From: Rutidosis leptorrhynchoides
Taxonomy: Eukaryota > Streptophyta > Magnoliopsida > Asterales > Asteraceae
Assembly: GCF_046630445.1 (NCBI RefSeq)
Contig: NC_092333.1
Span: forward strand, 715,286,001-715,350,000
Direction of reading: 5' to 3'
DNA: 64,000 nt
The notes beneath the pieces were generated by a model that did not search any database, was not told the DNA's origin, and saw only the letters and a program-made list of their open reading frames with translations. The translations under genes were made by a program, and so were the position numbers. Below are positions 24,815-41,436 of the stretch, piece by piece (the first letter of the stretch is position 1; the number at the start of each line of letters is the position of its first letter).

Positions 24815-24895
24815 ACTGAAAAGTCGAAGTTGACTTGCTGGAGCTGTGACAAAACTGTCTACTTTGAAAAGGAATTGAAAAGTCATTTTAGCTAA
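24815..24895 (+). other. Degenerate zinc-knuckle-like stretch, antisense in inner element
   Basis: The plus-strand frame contains EKSKLTCWSCDKT followed by an aromatic residue where CCHC knuckles have His, then ELKSHFS and a stop. It resembles a retroviral-type Gag zinc knuckle (CX2CX4HX4C). It lies opposite to the element's gag-like part, so it may be a fragment of another element. Fossil. Confidence 0.35.
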
Positions 24896-25589
24896 TAAAT
24901 GCCAAAGGGTCTGACACGGATACGCGTCGAACTATGACTTTGGCTTCGAGAGCTTTTTAGGTACATAAATGTGGGTAACATGTGATTGGATCATCATCTC
25001 GATTGTTCATTGTTTGAAGTGTCTTCGAAAACTTCGGAAAGTTTGAACACAGTTTGTAATCGTTAATATACATATGATGTCCTAACACGGTTTTGAAGTC
25101 AAAGTATAGCTTTGAAAGATGTAGGAATCTAAGAGTGATGTCTTCTGTTAAATCATGACTTGGATTTTGATTTGTCAAAATCAGAATGCGTAATCAAATT
25201 TGGGTGAGAATGGTTGTTTTGATTTCTATATAAGAATGTATATTGTTATGAGATTTTGAGAGTATAGTTGATGATTTGCTTAATCAGATTCGAAAAATGT
25301 AATATATTAATTGTGAATTTATATATCTCTCGGGTATTACCTACCCGTTAAAAAAAAAATTCACAATAAATATTTTGTACAACATAATTTTATTACAGTC
25401 TTTATGAAAATATATATGTGCATATTTTCTTCAGATGTAACATAGATTTAATGAGTTAATATTAAATTAAACTCATTTGATTTACGGTTGAAACTAGAAC
25501 TGAATAATCCCTAAAGACTTTAGAAATTACATAACTTTTACGGAGTATTTATTCAATAAAATTGAAATTATGAATTAATACTTCGTTAT

Positions 25590-25990
25590 TTGTTGGTGTT
25601 TGTAACCCTTGCACCATATTCTCTAAAGCCACTACTCGAGCGCGAAGCTCGTTGACTTCTTCTATTACATCGGGGTGATTATCGGTTCGGACGAGCGGAT
25701 AAATAAAATCTAGAATTTGATGTAGTATATAATCGTGACGAGATACTCTGAAAATGAGAGAGAAAATGGTGTTTCAGACCGGTTCGCTGGTAAGTGCTTC
25801 AGGTTCATCGCCAAGAGGGCAATGTGGTGGATGGAAGGGATCACCTTCTTCTTGTCTCCAATTATTGAGGAGGCAACGAACCTATCCCCAATTCATTCAT
25901 AATAGATGATGGCTAATTGGTTGATCCATTCCGGTCACACTGCTTTTGGAGCTTGAGTGGGATTCCATATCGGAATTCGAGGGACTTGAA
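25590..25990 (-). other. gag-like remnant of inner gypsy element
   Basis: Minus-strand sequence downstream of the primer site parallels the gag-like part of the outer element (runs such as VSRHDYIL, NHP, EVNELRA). Broken. The rest of the internal region down to 24900 has no recognisable domain. Confidence 0.5.
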
Positions 25991-26396
25991 CTAATGACGA
26001 ATTCCATTTTGTTCGATTGAATATAGAATTTTTCGATATGAAATGATTTTTCGGCTATCGGGTGGTATTCTAATTACATAGAATATCTATATATATAGCG
26101 CAAAAGATTTCGTAGATTACGGAGGAAATTACGGGATATGTCAGGCAAAGTTTACAGTAACAGATACGCTAAGATATGGATTAGCAGATACGCTAAGATA
26201 TGAATTTTGTCTATACACTATTCATGCAATCAATGCAGTAAGACGTGTCTAGACTAAGAATGATAAGCAGGCAATTTCTGACAAAAATGATAAGCAAAAC
26301 TTTTGACATGCAGACACGGTCGAAGTCCAGGCTCATTAATGCATCCTAACGACTATCAGTCAGACACACTAATGCAGACCTGGTTCGCTAAGACCA

Positions 26397-26410
26397 CCGC
26401 TCTGATACCA
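26397..26410 (-). other. Primer-binding site (initiator tRNA-Met type), inner element
   Basis: The minus strand reads TGGTATCAGAGCGG two bases after the 5' LTR end (CCTTTCA), the classical complement to the 3' end of initiator tRNA-Met. This fixes the element orientation. Confidence 0.9.
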
Positions 26411-26412
26411 AC

Positions 26413-28373
26413 TGAAAGGACCCGTTCATATACATTATAAACGATTCACAATAGTTGATTACATCGCGAGGTATTTTGACCTCTATATGATACATTTTAC
26501 AAACATTGCATTCGTTTTTAAAAGACAAACTTTCTTTACAACTAAAGTTGACGGAATGCACACCATTTCATAATACATCCAACTATAATTGACATAATAA
26601 TAATCTTGATGAACTCAATGACTCGAATGCAACGTCTTTCAAAATATGCCATGAATGACTCCAAGTAATATCCTTAAAATGAGCTAATGCACAGCGGAAG
26701 ATTTCTTTAATACCTGAGAATAAACATGCTTTAAAGTGTCAACCAAAAGGTTGGTGAGTTCATAGGTTTATCATAATAATCATTTCAATATATTAATAGA
26801 CCACAAGATTTCCGTTTATAAATATATGTACACTCGCAAGTGTATAAAAGTATTCTATAAGTTGTAGGCACCCGGTAACAAGCCTTAACGTTTATGTTTT
26901 ACCCTCTGAAGTACACCAGATCAGGTGTGTTTAAAATAACCTCGAAGTACTAAAGCATCCCATAGTCAGGATGGGGTTTGTCAGGCACAATAGATCTATC
27001 TTTAGGATTCGCGCCTACCGTACATAGACAAGTAGTTTAATGTTACCAAGCTAAGGGTATATTTCTGGTTTAAACCCACATAGAATTAGTTTTAGTACTT
27101 GTGCCTATTTCGTAAAACATTTATAAAACAGCGCATGTATTCTCAGCCCAAAATATATATTGCAAAAGCAATTAAAAAGGGAGCAAATGAAACTCACCAT
27201 ACTGTATTTCGTAGTAAAAATACATATAACGTCATTTAACAAGTGCAAGGTTGGCCTCGGATTCACGAACCTATATTAATTATATATATTTATATGTTGG
27301 TCAATATTTGTCTAACAATTTTTGGTCAAGTCATAGTGTACCACAATCCTAATGCTCGAGACTAATATGCAAAAGTCAACTTGACCCAAAATGACTTCTA
27401 AAATTTATACGTGTTTATTATATAACTTAGCTATGGTCGTTTTATATATTTAAATATATTTATTAGATTTTATAATAATAAAAGTCATTTATTAATAGAA
27501 ATTTATATTAACGTTTATATATGATAAAATATACTTTTATATATCTTAAGTAGTAAAATTTATAAAGTTCACTTAATATCGTAAAACTATAGTGGTAAGT
27601 ATTATTAATGTAATTATATTACGCGTGGTGAAAAATATCTTTGTATCCCCTATTTATTTGATAAAATAATATTGATCATAATAATAATAAGTAAAAGTTG
27701 TATTATTTTGTAATAATAATTATTATTATTCTATAAAAAAATAACAATATTTATATTTACTAAAAATGTTATTATGATAAAATGATAATACTAACATAAT
27801 AGTAATAATGATATTTTATAATAACAATGATATTTCTATTAAAATAATAACGACGATAGTAATAATAATCATTTTAACAATAATACTAAAATTCAGTTGA
27901 CTATAACTTCAAATCCGTTCATCGAAACCATTTGATATCTAAATGAAAAGTTCTTAATTTTTCGCTAGCTTTCCAATGACATGCATATCATATACCCTAT
28001 CTCAGTAGCATATGTATCTAATTCAGGATTCAACAAACCTATCTAAGGACAATATCGAATGTACAAGCATGCAGAATCCTATATACTCGAGCACTAGTCA
28101 GGGATACACTATTGATATATAAAAGTTAAGTTATGAGTGCTCACGTATCAATATTGAGATTCAATATTGCAGGAAAGTACGTAGACGCAACGGAGATGAT
28201 AAAAACTAGATTGACCTCACGAGCATACCCATGAACCATACCCATCACCTCCATAGCTATAACCCATAATTTCCTTAGCTTCGACTCATTCAAAAAACTA
28301 TTTTGAAATCACTCGGACATCACTCCGTCGTAATATTTTATGTATACTAATAATATCTTGAAATAATATAGAG

Positions 28374-28433
<60 letters not shown>

Positions 28434-29479
28434 AATCGATTGAGAGAGTTTAGAGAAATATATTTTCAAGTTTCTATTAAATAATGAAAACTATTGAATT
28501 CTATTTATAATAGATTTTTGAATTATTAAAGTGAATTATTAAAGTATGAATTATTAAAGTGAATTATTAAAGTATGAATTATTAAAGTGAATTATTAAAG
28601 TATGAATTATTAAAGTGAATTATTAAAGTATGAATTATTAAAGTGAATTATTAAAGTGAATTATTAAAGTGAATTATTAAAGTATGAATTATTAAAGTGA
28701 ATTATTAAAGTTAAAGTAAAGGTAAAGTAAAGTAAAGTAAAGGTAAAGTTAAAGTATAGTAAAAATATAAAAACTATGTATGTATAATACGTGTATAAAT
28801 ATATATAATATTAATTTAAATCGTTATATATATTTAATGAAATAAAATATAAATATCGTTATATTTATTATACTGGTTAAGTAATGAGTTGTCAAAAGTG
28901 ATTCTAGATATTTATAAAAGTTATATACATTTTAATAATGAAGTTCTTTTTAAACTGAAAACGTTTTTGTACGTTTGAAAATAGATTAATAGAATATTAT
29001 GGAAACCAATTCTCCAATAGCTTTTGTCTAACTTTCGTAAATGACACTTTTTATTTTTATTTATAAATAGCTTTACAAATTATTCCGAATATCGTTAAGA
29101 GGAATAGATTTCTCAAATCATAGTGGACCTCTCAACAGAGACTTGTAATCATAATTCAATGTTTCTGATAATTCAATCATTTAATATATATATTTTTTAA
29201 TTTTGTCGATAATCATATTGAAACAAATACATTCATATAAAGCATTATACTTTTAAATACTTTGTTGACATTTTCAATTTATAACATATACACATATACA
29301 TACATATTCATATATGTTCATTTAATGGTTCGTGAATCATTAGAATTTGGTCGAGGTTTAAATGAATGTATAAACATAGTTTAAAATCCTTGAGATTTAA
29401 CTTAACAAACATTACTTATCGTGTCAGAATAATATAAAGATAAAGTTTAAATTTAGTCAAAAATTTCCGGGTCGTCACA
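26413..29479 (-). repeat. 5' LTR of the inner gypsy element
   Basis: Near-identical to 19879-22928. It includes (TA)n at 28377-28430 and a minisatellite of gaattattaaagt/gaattattaaagtat units at about 28520-28712. Confidence 0.92.
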
Positions 29480-30193
29480 ACACGATTTTCAATTCCATTT
29501 CTCATAAATATACATCCCATACATAGAGATAAAAATCATTCATATGGTGAACACCTGATAACCGACATTAACAAGATGCATATAGAATATCCCCATCATT
29601 CCGGGACATCCTTCGGACATGATAATTTCGAAGTACTAAAGCATCCGCAACAACGGATGGGGCTTGTTGGGCCCAATAGATCTATCTTTAGGATTCGCGT
29701 CAATTAGTAGACTGGTTTACTAATTCTTAGGCTACCAAACTAAAAGGGGCATATTCGATTTCGATCATTCAACCATATAATGTAGTTTCAATTACTTGTG
29801 TCTATTTCGTCAAACACTTATAAAAGCGCATGTATTCTCAGTCCCAAAAATATATATTGCAAAAGCATTTAAAAATGGAGTAATGAAACTCACAATACGA
29901 TATTTTGTAGTGAAAATATGCATACGACGGAACTGAACAATGCAGGGTTGGCCTCGAATTCACGAACCTATATCAAGTATATATATTAACACATATAATT
30001 GTAATCAAGTAATTTCATTTATTAATCTTATAATATTTATATTTTAAGTGTTGTAGTTATATGAAATTTATAATAAACCCTAATATATATATTCTATGTA
30101 TATTTTATATCTTAAATTATATGTTATCTATATTTATTTTGTATACATATTTATAGTAATTAATATTTATACATATGATTATATATATATATA

Positions 30194-33953
<3,760 letters not shown>

Positions 33954-34330
33954 ATATATATTTATATATAATTAGTATTTTATCAAAAATCAATAATTTG
34001 TTATATGTAATATATATATAAAATTTTTTTTAATATGTTCAATATATAATTATATGTTGTATTAATATAAGTATATTTTTATATACATAATATTTATTTG
34101 TCATGAAAATAATAATAATGATAATAATAATAATGACAGTTTCAATCATAATGATGATATTAATAATAATAATAATAGTTTTAATGATAAAAATGATAAT
34201 TTTAATGAAGATGATAATTTTACTAGTCATGATAATAATAATACTAATAATGATAATAATAATAATAATGTATAATAATAATACTTATAATAATGATAAT
34301 AATGATAATAAAGATAATAATACTTAATAC

Positions 34331-34393
<63 letters not shown>

Positions 34394-34443
34394 GTAACCC
34401 TAATCATAATAATAATAATAAATGACACTTAATACTTGTACTA

Positions 34444-34517
<74 letters not shown>

Positions 34518-34562
34518 AATATTAGAAGTGCTACCTTAATGTAACAGGCCTTAAAAAAATAA

Positions 34563-34635
34563 ATGCCTCTGCCAAGGCTTGAACCCGCGACCTATTGAAA
34601 CCCAACAACACACCTAAACCACTCGTCCAATATTG
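34563..34635 (-). other. tRNA-like segment in outer 3' LTR
   Basis: The minus strand reads GGACGAGTGGTTTAGGTGTG, then GCGGGTTCAAGCC after about 25 bases, resembling the A box and T arm of a Ser-type tRNA. Paired copy in the 5' LTR at 43287-43359. Confidence 0.45.
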
Positions 34636-37300
34636 TTTTTATGAATTAATCGTAACCCAAAAAAATAAAACCCGTTTCCTGTTCTCTCCTTCTTCTTTAA
34701 ATGAATTGGGCTTGTTCCGGCCCAAGAGCTGATATAACCGTTTAATTATTCGATCCATAACCATTTAATTAACCCACTTGCATCAATCAAGAATATAGAT
34801 TAAAAGTTTCGTTCACAGTAAAAAAAATAAACAACGATGGCAGCGGCAAACACAACAACAAAACACTTCGGTTCATCTTCATCATCACAGGTTCATCACC
34901 TAGACATCACTAACATCATTCACGTATCAAATCAAAATCAAAGAGTAACCCTAATCACTATTCATCGCCTTCTACATCTAATTGTCATCATCATTAAGCA
35001 TCGATCATCACTATTCTCATCATCGTTATCACTTCCGTATCATCATCATAACTAGACCATCTTCATCATCAACATATCCATCGTAATTACTAAAACAGAA
35101 AAAGACAGCAGCGGCTGCAGCAAACTAAAGCTGCAGCAGTAACACATAAACAGCAACACAGCAATGGTAGCGAGTAGTTTTAAAAGATCAACTAGTAACA
35201 GAAAAACGGGGACCGAAGGAAGAAAAAGAAAAATAATAGAAGAGGTATAAAGGTGACGGGTTAGTGGTGGTGATTTGGGTTCTATGGTGGGGTGGTGTTC
35301 TCGACTGCAGGTATAACAAGTGGTGGTTGATTTGTAAACACAGCAGTAACATGGCGGTTGTTGGGGTAGTGCTCGATAAAAAATGAAACAGGAACATATA
35401 CCACAGTGAATGACAGTGGTGTTTGTCGATCAAAACAAAGAAAATAGCACCAGTATTCGGTAATGTTGGTGGTCTTTTTGAAAGGAGATAAAAACAGTGA
35501 ACTGTAGCAGAAAAATATTGTTGCAGAAGGTCTTTTAATGGTGGTTATCGATGGATTTTAAAAGTTTATTGGTTTGGGCTCAATCAGAAACAGTAATTAC
35601 AGACGCAGCAGCGTTGTTGATAGTTCAAGCTTGATGATGGGTCGATGATGATGTTGTTGGGTGTTTGTAGACGGGTACAAAAACTGCCATTATCGAATAA
35701 TAGGTTTATGGTGATAGGTGTCAATGATTGTTGCTTCAGTGGTGGTTTTAGAGTGATGGTAGCCGGAGATGGTATATGGTGGTTAATAATGGCTCGATGG
35801 TGTATGCCGGAGGTGTTGGTGGCGGTTCAACAAGAGTTAATAAGAAGATATATGTAAGAATATATCTAGTGTGCATATGTTTATATTTTACATATGTGAT
35901 ATGTATATAAATTAAGAGATGCAGTGGGTAGTGGGGATGGTATTCTATATATCTATATGTTATATATGTATATTATATATAGAGAGAGAAAAAGTTGATA
36001 GAAGAAAACAAGTCACAGAATAATCATCAATCTATAATAGTAAAGCATATACATATCATCGGATAATTCATGTTGTGAAAAATTGACTATATAACATTGG
36101 ATTCTTACATGTTGAGGAAACAAACATATATATAATCGACAAGCTGTAACAGAATTTAAAAGTGGGAGACACAAACAAAAATATAAAGATTATAATAATA
36201 ATAATAATTACAAAAACGTGTGATGAATTCAAAAGTACTCAGTGAGCCAATGTTTTAATTTGGATTCTAATTACCGACAGTTTTAATTTCGAATTATTAT
36301 ATCGTGGTCCGTTGTTAATTTAGTGGTAAATAAAAAGTGTTCAGAAAAATCCCATATTTTTAAATTAACTATATTTATTATTTTGGTCCTTATGGTATAC
36401 AATTTGATCATTAATTTATTAAATAAAAATTACATCAACTGTCCCTCTCAATTCTGGGTAAAATATAAAAAGTTCTAAAATTTAACAAACAGCTCCTAAA
36501 TACATTTTTAACAAGTCTATAATTTATAGAACTCATTTTTGGATCACTGTTTATTTTAAAATCATATAAGTTTGAATTTAGTTTGCTTAATATCAATCAG
36601 AACATCAAATGAGTATTACAATCATTTAATATTTATTTTTAATATAATTTATTTATATATATAGATATATTTTAAATAATAATTATTATAATATCCTATT
36701 TTTATTTTATTAATTTTAATAACAACAACATATAATACTTCAAGTTATATTTCAAATTATTATTTACATAAATTCACACATATCTATTTACAATTAATTG
36801 TTCGTGAATCATCGAGCACTGTCAAAGGGTAATTGATTACATGAACACAGTTCAAAGTTTTTGAGATTTCAACAATATAGACTTCGCTTCTCATGTCAGA
36901 ACATATAAAGATTAAGTTTAAATTCAGTCAGAAATTTCCGGGTTGTCACAGTACCTACCCGTTAAAGAAATTTCGTCCCCGAAATTTGATCGAGGTCGTC
37001 ATGGATAACAATAAGAATGTTTTCATGATAAATATGAGTTGATAAATAGAGTTTTATCATCATTGAGTAATATGGATAAAACCATTTGATTTTGTGAAGA
37101 GTACGAGTGAAGCTATTACAAAAGAGTGAAATGAGTAGGTGTAGATTCGTCATATCTTTTGACGTACATATGATTGAATTCCAAGTTCAAGAGATTTGAA
37201 GAAAATATTCGTAATAAGATTTGATTCTTCGGTAATCAAGGAAATTAGGATCCGCTTTTAATGCGATCATCTGTTTTGATTGCTCTGTAGGATATTTTAC

Positions 37301-37307
37301 TATAAAT
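37301..37307 (+). promoter_or_regulatory. TATA box upstream of antisense mini-ORF (outer element)
   Basis: TATAAAT in the context actataaatccaccccct, 83 bp before the ATG at 37384, exactly as in the inner element. Confidence 0.5.
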
Positions 37308-37383
37308 CCACCCCCTTCGTTTCCTTACAACTCACACCTTCTATTCTTTCTCCCTCAACTCATACTTTAAAGCATTCGTCAAT

Positions 37384-37557
37384 ATGCTCCATCCACTTCT
37401 GATTCTTGATATACTCCTAACCTTCATATCTGTCATTCTTCTTTTTCATCTACCACCGGAAGAATCTATTTACTTCTACTATACTCTTGGTTTTATAGTG
37501 TTTTTAGTTCTCCCGTGTCTTTATATTGCTATATGCATCGATATATATGATTTATAA
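37384..37557 (+). CDS. 57-codon hydrophobic ORF, antisense in outer gypsy element
   Basis: It begins MLHPLLILDILLTFISVILL and ends IAICIDIYDL. It has the same length, position and hydrophobic pattern as 23351-23524. Amino-acid differences between the copies are limited to four positions (V/L, I/T, L/P, G/D), whereas nine codons differ silently. The function is unknown. It sits between the 3' LTR and the poly(A)-binding-protein-like segment. Confidence 0.4.
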   Translation: MLHPLLILDILLTFISVILLFHLPPEESIYFYYTLGFIVFLVLPCLYIAICIDIYDL

Positions 37558-38289
37558 TTTCTGGGTTGTCGTTGGGCTTTATATCCTCCTTTATATTTCG
37601 AAGTCCCTGCTTTTGTCTTCTATAATCATTGTCATCCACAGTTAATGCTCCCTTCTATTTGCTGCGATTTATACTACCATTTCTATTTCGGAGTTCATTA
37701 TTTCGTTTCCTCTTCTTGTGATTAAGCACCGATTGTAATGGTCCAGAATTCATAGATATGAATTTCGGAATGAACATAGTTAATGTTCTAAGAAGGAAAT
37801 TGTAATGGCACGATCTTGATTTGTCAAATTACCAGAATATTCCGGAAAAGACCGAATCATCAAGAAATATTTTCTTGATATTTTTAGAGATTAAATAGAA
37901 TTCAAGAGTCGTGTAACATGGCACATGATGACGGTATGGTCTGTGAATTGTCACGTTCCATTAGAAACTCAGCATGACTTACTGTAATATAATTACGTTG
38001 ATCAAGTGTCATTATATTATACTAACTCATGCTTCAGTTCCTAACACTACTTCAAAAATATTCTTATTTTAAACTCGAAAGTTTCAGAATTTAGAAACTA
38101 AAATAGTTTCTTTTATGATGTAATACAGATAGCGTGAAGAGGTAAATGATTTCATATGACAATAGTTATGAAGATATTTTCAGAAACATCGAAGATATTT
38201 ATAATGAAAGATGTGATGATATCTTAAAATATCTAAGATTAGAGGATGATGAAGAATATTGTCCGCAAGAGTTTAGAGTAAGGAGTAAG

Positions 38290-38530
38290 GTATTTGATAA
38301 AGACTTCAGCAGACACCGAATCATTTGGATTCTTTAAAGGCAGGTTTAGTCTTTGTGATTTGTCCACAACCTCCTTCATACTTTGCTCAATTCGTTTTCC
38401 AGTTCCAAACATTTTCTTTTTCTGAGCTTTGCCAACACACTATTCTTTATCATCAAACTTTTTACTATTAAGTTCGTTTACAGTTTTTGCTGCTTCATCA
38501 GCGTTTTTCAAAATTTCGAGAACTAGTTCG
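38290..38530 (-). other. Poly(A)-binding-protein-like fragment inside outer gypsy element
   Basis: Minus-strand stretches include AAKTVNELNSKKFDDKE, GKAQKKK and EVVDKSQRLNL, closer to canonical poly(A)-binding protein than the inner copy. The position within the element is equivalent. It is broken. Presence in both elements means capture happened in a common ancestor of this family. Confidence 0.65.
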
Positions 38531-38861
38531 CAATTTAGGGTGTTTTTCAGAAACTTCTCATTCGAAGTATGTAAGTCCAGTAGAGAGACGTTATATGTAC
38601 ACAAATAACTGTTGGCGTAGACATGCTGCGAGATTTCAAAATACTGATTGCTAATTCCCGATGATTCGTATGACAATTATCGTTACAAGATGCAGAGGAG
38701 TAAATGATGGGGTTTTGATAAATATAATGATTTTTTTGGAAAATCCTAGATCATTACGGTTGCTGATAAGTTTACTGCTAATGTGGTGGAATATAAACGG
38801 TTCTCCGGTAACGATGGTGAAAGGGCAACGTATATATCAAGGTTATAATAAGGCTGTTTCG

Positions 38862-38942
38862 ACTGAAAAGTCGAAGTTGACTTGCTGGAGCTGTGACAAA
38901 ACTGACTACTTTGGAAAGGAATTGAAAAGTCATTTTAGCTAA
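38862..38942 (+). other. Degenerate zinc-knuckle-like stretch, antisense in outer element
   Basis: Counterpart of 24815-24895 with the same EKSKLTCWSCDKT core, in the same relative position and orientation. Fossil. Confidence 0.35.
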
Positions 38943-39485
38943 TAAATACCAAAGGGTCTGACACGGATACGTGTTAAACTATGACTTTGGTTTTGAGGGT
39001 TTTTCAGGTACAAGACTGCGGGTAACATGTGATTGGATCATCATCTCGAGCGTCTTCAGAAATTTCGAAGGGTTTGAACACAGATTGTAATTGTTAATAT
39101 ACATATGATGTTCTTGGATTTTGAATGATACCAATATTTTTCTGGGTTCCATGAATAGAAATGATGTTCTAGTACAGTTTTGAAGTCAAAGTATAACTTT
39201 GAAAGATATAGGAATCTAAGAATGATGATACTGTTAATTCTTGACTTGGATTTTTGATTTGTAAAAATCAGAATATGTAATCAAATTTGAATGAGAATGA
39301 TTGTTTTGATTTCTATGAAAGAATGTATATCGTTGTGAAAGTAGTGAGTATAGTTGATGATTGCTGAATCAGAATCGAATAATGTAACATATTAATTGTG
39401 AATTTATATTTCCTGGCTATTACCTACCCGTTAAAAGTTTCACGAGTAATATTTTATACAAGGGAATTTTATCACAGTCTTTATG

Positions 39486-39488
<3 letters not shown>

Positions 39489-39546
<58 letters not shown>
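39489..39546. repeat. (TA)n microsatellite in outer internal region
   Basis: TA tract followed by T13 in the internal region of the outer element. The corresponding place in the inner element (near 25410) has only a few TA units, so it expanded after the two diverged or contracted in one. Confidence 0.9.
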
Positions 39547-39556
<10 letters not shown>

Positions 39557-40061
39557 TTTTTCTTCAGATGTAATATAGATTTAATGAGTTAATATCATAT
39601 TAAGCCCATTTGATTTTTGGCTGAAACTAGAAATGAATTAATCTCTAACATTATAGATTACATAATCTTCACAGAGTATTTCACTACTGTGATCAATACT
39701 CCATTATTTATTCTTATTGATATTTCCTCAGTGAATCATGTTGATGCTCATAGAACTCTTGCTAACTTCGCAAGGTACAAATGATGTTTCTTAGAGAGTT
39801 TCTTGTATATCGAAGATGAAAGTGTAAAACCAACCATATAATTGAATAATACACTTGATTTATTATGAAATGGATTTCATTGAATTGAAACAGAAATTGT
39901 AGTTAACGATGGTTAAGTCGTTAATCGAAGGATTATCGCATATTAGTAATATGGATTTAACCGAGTAGTATCTACCCTTTTTTAATTCATACATAATAGC
40001 TTAATACGAAAAGATTTATGATGGTTTCAAAATTTATATATAAGATATACATATAAATTCT

Positions 40062-40990
40062 TTAGAGAAATTGAGTTAGTACTTCATAACTCATTGATGC
40101 AATATACTCGTTGTTGATTCGTAATGATGTCCACGATGATTCTTGAACTGACGGAGCTTGTGATGTTATAGGTGTTGCTAGTGCTGATGATGCTGACAGT
40201 ATTGACAGTGCTGGTGATGCTGACGGTACTGTTGATGCTACTGGTAGAATAAGTCTAGCATGTAAATCGTGCACCATTTCGGTCAGGGTTTCTACTCTAC
40301 TGTCTCTGTTCACTCATCTGATTTGTAATTAGAATCAGAATAATCTCTAAGATTTTGGAGATTACTTAATCGCGAAAAATATTTCTTCAATGAAGTCATG
40401 AATCAATACTTCATCGTTTGTTGTGGTTGGTATTCCTTGGTATCTATAAGGCGTATGACATTGGTGCTCGTGGGACAGATTGTAAAGTTAAGGTTTACGA
40501 CGCGGTTGTGGTTGGTGGTGGTAATGGTACTATTGGTGTTGATGATGGTGGTACTGTTGATGTCGGTGGTTCTACTGGTGCTTGTAACCTTTGCACCATA
40601 TTCTCTAAAGCCACTACCAGAGCGCGAAGCTTGTTGACTTCTTCTATTACACCGGGATGATTGTTGGTTCGAACGAGCAGGTAAATAAGGTCTAGAACTT
40701 GGGATAGTATATAATCGTGACGAGATACTCTGGAAATAAGGGAGAAAATGGTGTCTCGGACAGGTTCGCCGGTAAGTGCTTTAGGTTCATCGCCAAGAGG
40801 GCAATGTGGTGGATTGGAAGGGATCACCTTCTTCTTGTCTCCAATGATTGAGAAGGCTACGAACCCATCCCCAATTCATCCAGAATAGATGGTGGCTGAT
40901 TGGTTGATCCATTCCGGTCACATTACTTTCAGAGCTCGAGTGAAATTTCATATCGGAATTCGAGGGACTTGAACTAGTGTGGAGTTCCAT
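40062..40990 (-). other. gag-like remnant of outer gypsy element
   Basis: Minus-strand stretches such as RVSRHDYILSQVLDLIYLLV, EEVNKLRALVVALENMVQRL and a Pro/Ser/Thr-rich tail look like the N-terminal part of the gag of plant gypsy elements. Broken in several places. No protease, RT, RNase H or integrase sequence follows. Confidence 0.5.
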
Positions 40991-41420
40991 TTCGTACGAT
41001 TTAATAAAGGATTTTTCGATATGAAATGATTTCCAGCTATCAGATGGTATTCTAATTACCTAGCATATTTATTTATATAGAACAAAAGATTTCGTAGATT
41101 ACGGAGGAATTTACGGAATATGTCAGGCAAAGTTTACAGTAATAGATACGTTAAGATATGAATTAGCAGATACGCTAAGATATGAATTTTATCTATACAC
41201 TATTCATGCAATCAATGCAGTAAGATGTGTCTAGACTAAGAATGATAAGTTTGTAATTTCTAACAAAAATAATAAGCAAATCTTTTGACATGCAGACCAG
41301 GTTCAAGTCCAGACTTATTAATGTATCCTAACAACTACTAGGTTGAAGTCCAGACTCATTATTGCATCCTAATAACTACCAGTTAGACACACTAATGCAA
41401 GACCTGGTTCGCTAAGACCA

Positions 41421-41434
41421 CCGCTCTGATACCA
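41421..41434 (-). other. Primer-binding site (initiator tRNA-Met type), outer element
   Basis: Minus strand TGGTATCAGAGCGG, two bases after the 5' LTR boundary at 41437. Confidence 0.9.
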
Positions 41435-41436
41435 CA

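Noticed and set aside
34837-35857. ORFs in the LTR (His/Ser-rich; 35645-35857 repeated at 44389-44601)
   Set aside because: Conserved only because both are LTR copies of one element; no domain, and differences do not show codon bias.
40398-40660. Plus-strand ORFs with Val/Gly-rich translation
   Set aside because: Antisense to the gag-like remnant of the outer element; low-complexity translation.
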